64,000 bases of DNA from the NCBI RefSeq assembly GCF_963674565.1, contig NZ_OY771430.1, positions 62,001-126,000 on the forward strand, in the 5' to 3' direction. Shown here piece after piece: positions 61,471 to 64,000 of this stretch (position 1 is the first letter of the stretch; each line of letters starts with the position of its first letter). Under the pieces are notes generated by a model. That model saw only the letters and a program-made list of their open reading frames with translations, was not told where the DNA came from and did no database searches. Origin of the DNA: an uncultured Carboxylicivirga sp. GTDB taxonomy: Bacteria; Bacteroidota; Bacteroidia; Bacteroidales; Marinilabiliaceae. The position numbers were made by a program, and so were the translations under genes.

Positions 61471-62904
61471 TTAGTCTTTGTGAACTAACTTGAATATTCG
61501 TTCCCAGCGAATGTTTGAAGGGAAACTTTTATCCTTATCAAGAGAAAGCCAAACCAAAATTGGTTTACCTACAACATGATCTTCAGGTACAAATCCCCAT
61601 GATCTTGAATCGGCTGAATTATGTCGGTTATCACCCAACATAAAGTAATAATCCATCTTAAAGGTGTAAGAAGTTGCCAATTCATCATTAATAAATATCT
61701 TACCGTCTTTAACTCTGAGTTTATTGCCTTCATAAGCAGTTATTACTCTTTCGTAAATTGGTAGATTTTTGATGTTGATTTCAACTGTTTCTCCTTTTTT
61801 AGGCATTGTTAACGGGCCGAAATTATCACGACTCCAGTTGTAATCCGAACTGTATGGAAAAACTTGCAAGCCAGAATTGTTCGGAATGTCTTCATCCATC
61901 GTAATTGATTGAACAAATGGCATGTCTTTCACTAATTCAGCCTTATCTTTTGTTAAAGGTACATAGAAATCATTTCCATACATTCCTCCACGGTCGGCAA
62001 CAGAAACCCCCATGCGTTCGTAAAAACGATCATTCAGTGCAGTTCCGTCAGTTTTAATCAGGTAATTATGTTGTAAACCTTCAGGATTTTCAACAGCTTC
62101 TCCATTGATATAAACCTGGTTATGCCTTACTTCAAAAACATCTCCCGGTAAAGCGATACATCTTTTTACGTAATTATCGCGTTTGTCAACCGGGCGGGCT
62201 AATACTTCTCCATATCTGTCAGGTTCACTATAAATTTTCTTGCGACCAATATTCATAAAATAATGGTTGCGTTCATAGTCAGAATTGAAAGGTGCAGTTG
62301 GCATAAGATTTGGATTTCTTTGTGCTTCCTGAATACCTGTTATCATTGACAAATTATAGAAATCGGGGTTGTTGGCTTTGAACGGAACTGTATCGCCTGC
62401 CGGGAAGTTAAATACAACAATATCGTTGTGCTTGATATTGGTAATTCCTTTCAGACGTTTGTAATCCCAATGAGGCCAGTCGAGATACGATTTGATATTA
62501 GTACTCGATGAAAAAGTATTTTGTACCAGAGGAAATGCAATAGGAGTATTAGGCATTCTTGGTCCGTAACTGGCTTTACTAACAAATAAAAAGTCACCTA
62601 CCAGTAGTGATTTCTCTAAAGAGCTTGTAGGGATTTTATAATTCTGAAACAAGAAAATATTGATTATATAAACAGCTACTAAGGCAAATACAATGGCATC
62701 AATCCATTCTACAATTGCGCTTGGCTTTTTGCCATCTTTTCTTTTTTTCCAGAAACCCCAGGGGATTTTTTTCGTGATATAATTATCAAAAACTAGAGGG
62801 TAGCCCAATAGAAACCAATAGTTTCCAATCCAAACAACCCAAAGGATAAAGATAATGCTTGCTATAGCCAGCTTTATCCATTTAAAATACGGTTTGTTAC
62901 GCAT
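61471..62904 (-). CDS. lepB: Signal peptidase I (longer paralogue, 477 aa)
   Basis: This is a second Sec signal peptidase. N-terminal helices (WIKLAIASIIFILWVVWIGN and about 70-90, IDAIVFALVAVYIINIFLFQ) are followed by the nucleophile region IPTSSLEKSLLVGDFLFVSK (Ser-Leu-Glu in place of Ser-Met-x-Pro), YVKRCIALPGDVFEV (base Lys) and GDNRHNSADSRSWGFVPEDH. A long periplasmic insertion separates the nucleophile and Lys segments and the Lys and GDNR segments (for example YGPRMPNTPIAFP), giving 477 aa against about 324 in E. coli. It is 14 bases downstream of dapB, a recurrent arrangement in Bacteroidota. Confidence 0.93.
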   Translation of the reverse strand: MRNKPYFKWIKLAIASIIFILWVVWIGNYWFLLGYPLVFDNYITKKIPWGFWKKRKDGKKPSAIVEWIDAIVFALVAVYIINIFLFQNYKIPTSSLEKSLLVGDFLFVSKASYGPRMPNTPIAFPLVQNTFSSSTNIKSYLDWPHWDYKRLKGITNIKHNDIVVFNFPAGDTVPFKANNPDFYNLSMITGIQEAQRNPNLMPTAPFNSDYERNHYFMNIGRKKIYSEPDRYGEVLARPVDKRDNYVKRCIALPGDVFEVRHNQVYINGEAVENPEGLQHNYLIKTDGTALNDRFYERMGVSVADRGGMYGNDFYVPLTKDKAELVKDMPFVQSITMDEDIPNNSGLQVFPYSSDYNWSRDNFGPLTMPKKGETVEINIKNLPIYERVITAYEGNKLRVKDGKIFINDELATSYTFKMDYYFMLGDNRHNSADSRSWGFVPEDHVVGKPILVWLSLDKDKSFPSNIRWERIFKLVHKD

Positions 62905-62918
62905 TATCTCTGATTTTA

Positions 62919-63632
62919 TTAAAAGTTAAGTAGGTCTTTCATACTTAGTAATCCTTTTTTGCCTTTGGTAAACTCCGCAGCTAAAACTGCCCCCAATGCA
63001 AAACCCTGACGTGATTTGGCACTATGATGAATAATGATTTCATCAACCGGTGATTCGTATTTAATAGTGTGAATTCCGGGAACCTGTCCTTCACGAATGG
63101 CTTTGATGTTAATTTCATCTTCTTTAGGTTCCCCTAATGTCCAGCTGTTTTTGCGTTCCAGATTATCAATAATTCCTTCGGCCAAAGTGATAGCTGTACC
63201 ACTGGGTTCATCAAGTTTTTGAGTATGATGCACTTCTTCCATTGAAACATCATATTCTTTTACCTTGTTCATAAGTTTGGCCAATTGTTTATTAATCTCA
63301 AAAAAGATATTTACACCAAGGCTAAAGTTTGATGCATAAAAGAAGGTTTGGCCATCTTCTTTACATGCTTTTTCTATTACCGGAAATTTATCAAGCCATC
63401 CTGTTGTTCCTGATACTACCGGAACATTGTTTTCAAAACATTTTTGGTAATTATTAAGTGCTGCCTCCGGACGGGTAAATTCAATGGCAACTTCGGCTGA
63501 TTTAAAAGAATCGTCATCAAAAGAATCGCTGCTGCTTACATCAATTCTACTTACAATTTCATGACCTCTATCCAGGGCAATTTTCTCGATCTCTTTGCCC
63601 ATCTTGCCGTATCCTACTAATGCTATTTTCAT
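62919..63632 (-). CDS. dapB: 4-hydroxy-tetrahydrodipicolinate reductase
   Basis: This enzyme of the lysine/diaminopimelate pathway uses NAD(P)H. The ATG at 63632 (MKIALVGYGKMGKEIEK) is preferred over a longer frame from 63677, because it begins at the Rossmann motif (G-x-G-x-M-G). Visible are VAIEFTRPEAALNNY, VVSGTTGWLDK, YASNFSLGVNIFFEINKQLA (usual 'NFSxGV' motif), VEEVHHTQKLDEPSGTAITL (catalytic His and Lys region) and RQGFALGAVLAAEF. The length of about 237 aa is short but usual for Bacteroidota. It is the first gene of the operon continuing into two signal peptidases. Confidence 0.95.
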   Translation of the reverse strand: MKIALVGYGKMGKEIEKIALDRGHEIVSRIDVSSSDSFDDDSFKSAEVAIEFTRPEAALNNYQKCFENNVPVVSGTTGWLDKFPVIEKACKEDGQTFFYASNFSLGVNIFFEINKQLAKLMNKVKEYDVSMEEVHHTQKLDEPSGTAITLAEGIIDNLERKNSWTLGEPKEDEINIKAIREGQVPGIHTIKYESPVDEIIIHHSAKSRQGFALGAVLAAEFTKGKKGLLSMKDLLNF

Positions 63633-63743
63633 TTTTAAATAATTCTTTTCCAATCTGAGCAAAGATAAAAAAAGCACGTAAGTTATAAAGGTAATTAAAG
63701 CTTAAGTTTTGTTTAATTGCTTAAGGTGAGGGAGGAAATAAAA

Positions 63744-63770
63744 AAAGGAGGTCAATTCGACCTCCTTTAA
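63744..63770 (-). terminator. Rho-independent terminator after rplT
   Basis: AAAGGAGGTC and GACCTCCTTT form a perfect stem around an AATTC loop. On the minus strand a T-run follows (plus-strand A-run at 63739-63746). It lies 20-50 bases after the rplT stop. Confidence 0.88.
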
Positions 63771-63790
63771 TAATATTTTTGAAAAGCTGA

Positions 63791-64000
63791 TTAAGCTGCG
63801 CTCATTGCTTTTTTAACAACAGCTTTGAAAGCTTCAGGATGATTCACTGCTAAATCGGCAAGAACCTTACGGTTGATTTCAATGTTTTGTGCATGTAAAG
63901 CACCCATCAACTTGCTGTAAGATACACCTTCAATACGAGCAGCAGCATTGATACGCTGAATCCACAATGCGCGGAAGTTGCTCTTTTTCTTCTTTCTGTC
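63791..64000 (-). CDS. rplT: Ribosomal protein L20, C-terminal part (5' end outside window)
   Basis: This 50S subunit protein binds 23S rRNA and is needed for assembly. The minus-strand frame from the right edge reads [20 protein letters not shown], then [18 protein letters not shown] and [20 protein letters not shown], ending KKAMSAA. This is the well-conserved L20 C-terminal 69 residues, which also carry the autoregulatory RNA-binding surface in other bacteria. The first roughly 45 residues lie outside the window, where infC and rpmI normally precede it (family knowledge, not seen here). Confidence 0.97.
   Translation of the reverse strand, partial: DRKKKKSNFRALWIQRINAAARIEGVSYSKLMGALHAQNIEINRKVLADLAVNHPEAFKAVVKKAMSAA

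Noticed and set aside
1..64000. CRISPR arrays, transposases, rRNA or tRNA genes
   Set aside because: No regularly spaced identical direct repeats, transposase-like frames, cloverleaf sequences or rRNA segments were noticed anywhere in the window.

Overview
The window is AT-rich chromosomal DNA from a Bacteroidota bacterium, most likely a Marinilabiliales/Prolixibacteraceae-type member of the Bacteroidales side of the phylum. This placement is inferred from a SusC/SusD pair, a type IX secretion (T9SS) sorting domain, LytS/LytTR signalling, a DAHP synthase-chorismate mutase fusion, a WbqC protein, and promoters of the Bacteroidota form TTTG-N19-TAnnTTTG. Both window edges cut genes: proS on the left and rplT on the right. 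I see no tRNA, rRNA, CRISPR array or intact insertion sequence.

Layout. 1-4 kb: proS, an unknown conserved gene, pepT and a 2-Cys peroxiredoxin. 4.2-10.9 kb: a ROK regulator followed by an orphan SusC/SusD outer-membrane uptake pair with no glycosidase beside it. 11-16.8 kb: pabB-tilS, mnmA facing them, a DMT permease gene broken by an in-frame amber codon, and a cyclophilin lipoprotein. 16.8-21.1 kb: an accessory-looking run of small minus-strand genes separated by diverged copies of one intergenic repeat, ending with a beta-lactamase-fold serine hydrolase.

21.2-25.6 kb is the aromatic amino acid operon (pheA, aminotransferase, DAHP synthase-chorismate mutase, tyrA). Its leader carries what reads as a complete transcription attenuator: a consensus promoter, a 23-codon leader peptide with a Phe/Tyr run, an antiterminator segment inside the end of that peptide, and a GC-rich terminator just before pheA. 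This is the best regulatory find in the window.

25.7-34.6 kb: a solute-binding-domain hybrid kinase, an Uup-type ABC-F protein, and a four-gene signalling operon consisting of a secreted protein with a regular 34-residue repeat, a LytS-type kinase, a second LytS-like protein that has lost its phospho-accepting His, and a LytTR response regulator. 34.8-42.3 kb: an unknown gene, a T9SS-exported putative zinc peptidase, an aldo/keto reductase, an M64 peptidase and an MscS channel. 42.5-48 kb: an Lrp regulator, a 5'-nucleotidase split over two exported proteins, unknown genes, yaaA and a DeoR regulator. 48-52.8 kb: Dus, a SIS-domain isomerase, a phosphohexomutase, an isochorismatase-fold hydrolase and a PfkB kinase. 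52.8-55.8 kb: an orphan sugar-binding lipoprotein divergent from a chemoreceptor that ends in a CheR-tether-like pentapeptide. 55.9-64 kb: a 7TMR-HD (PgpH-like) phosphodiesterase, an NlpC/P60 peptidase, a Nudix hydrolase, WbqC, a LapA-domain protein, two signal peptidases I, dapB and rplT.

All functional calls rest on reading motifs and family resemblance by eye; no database search was run.
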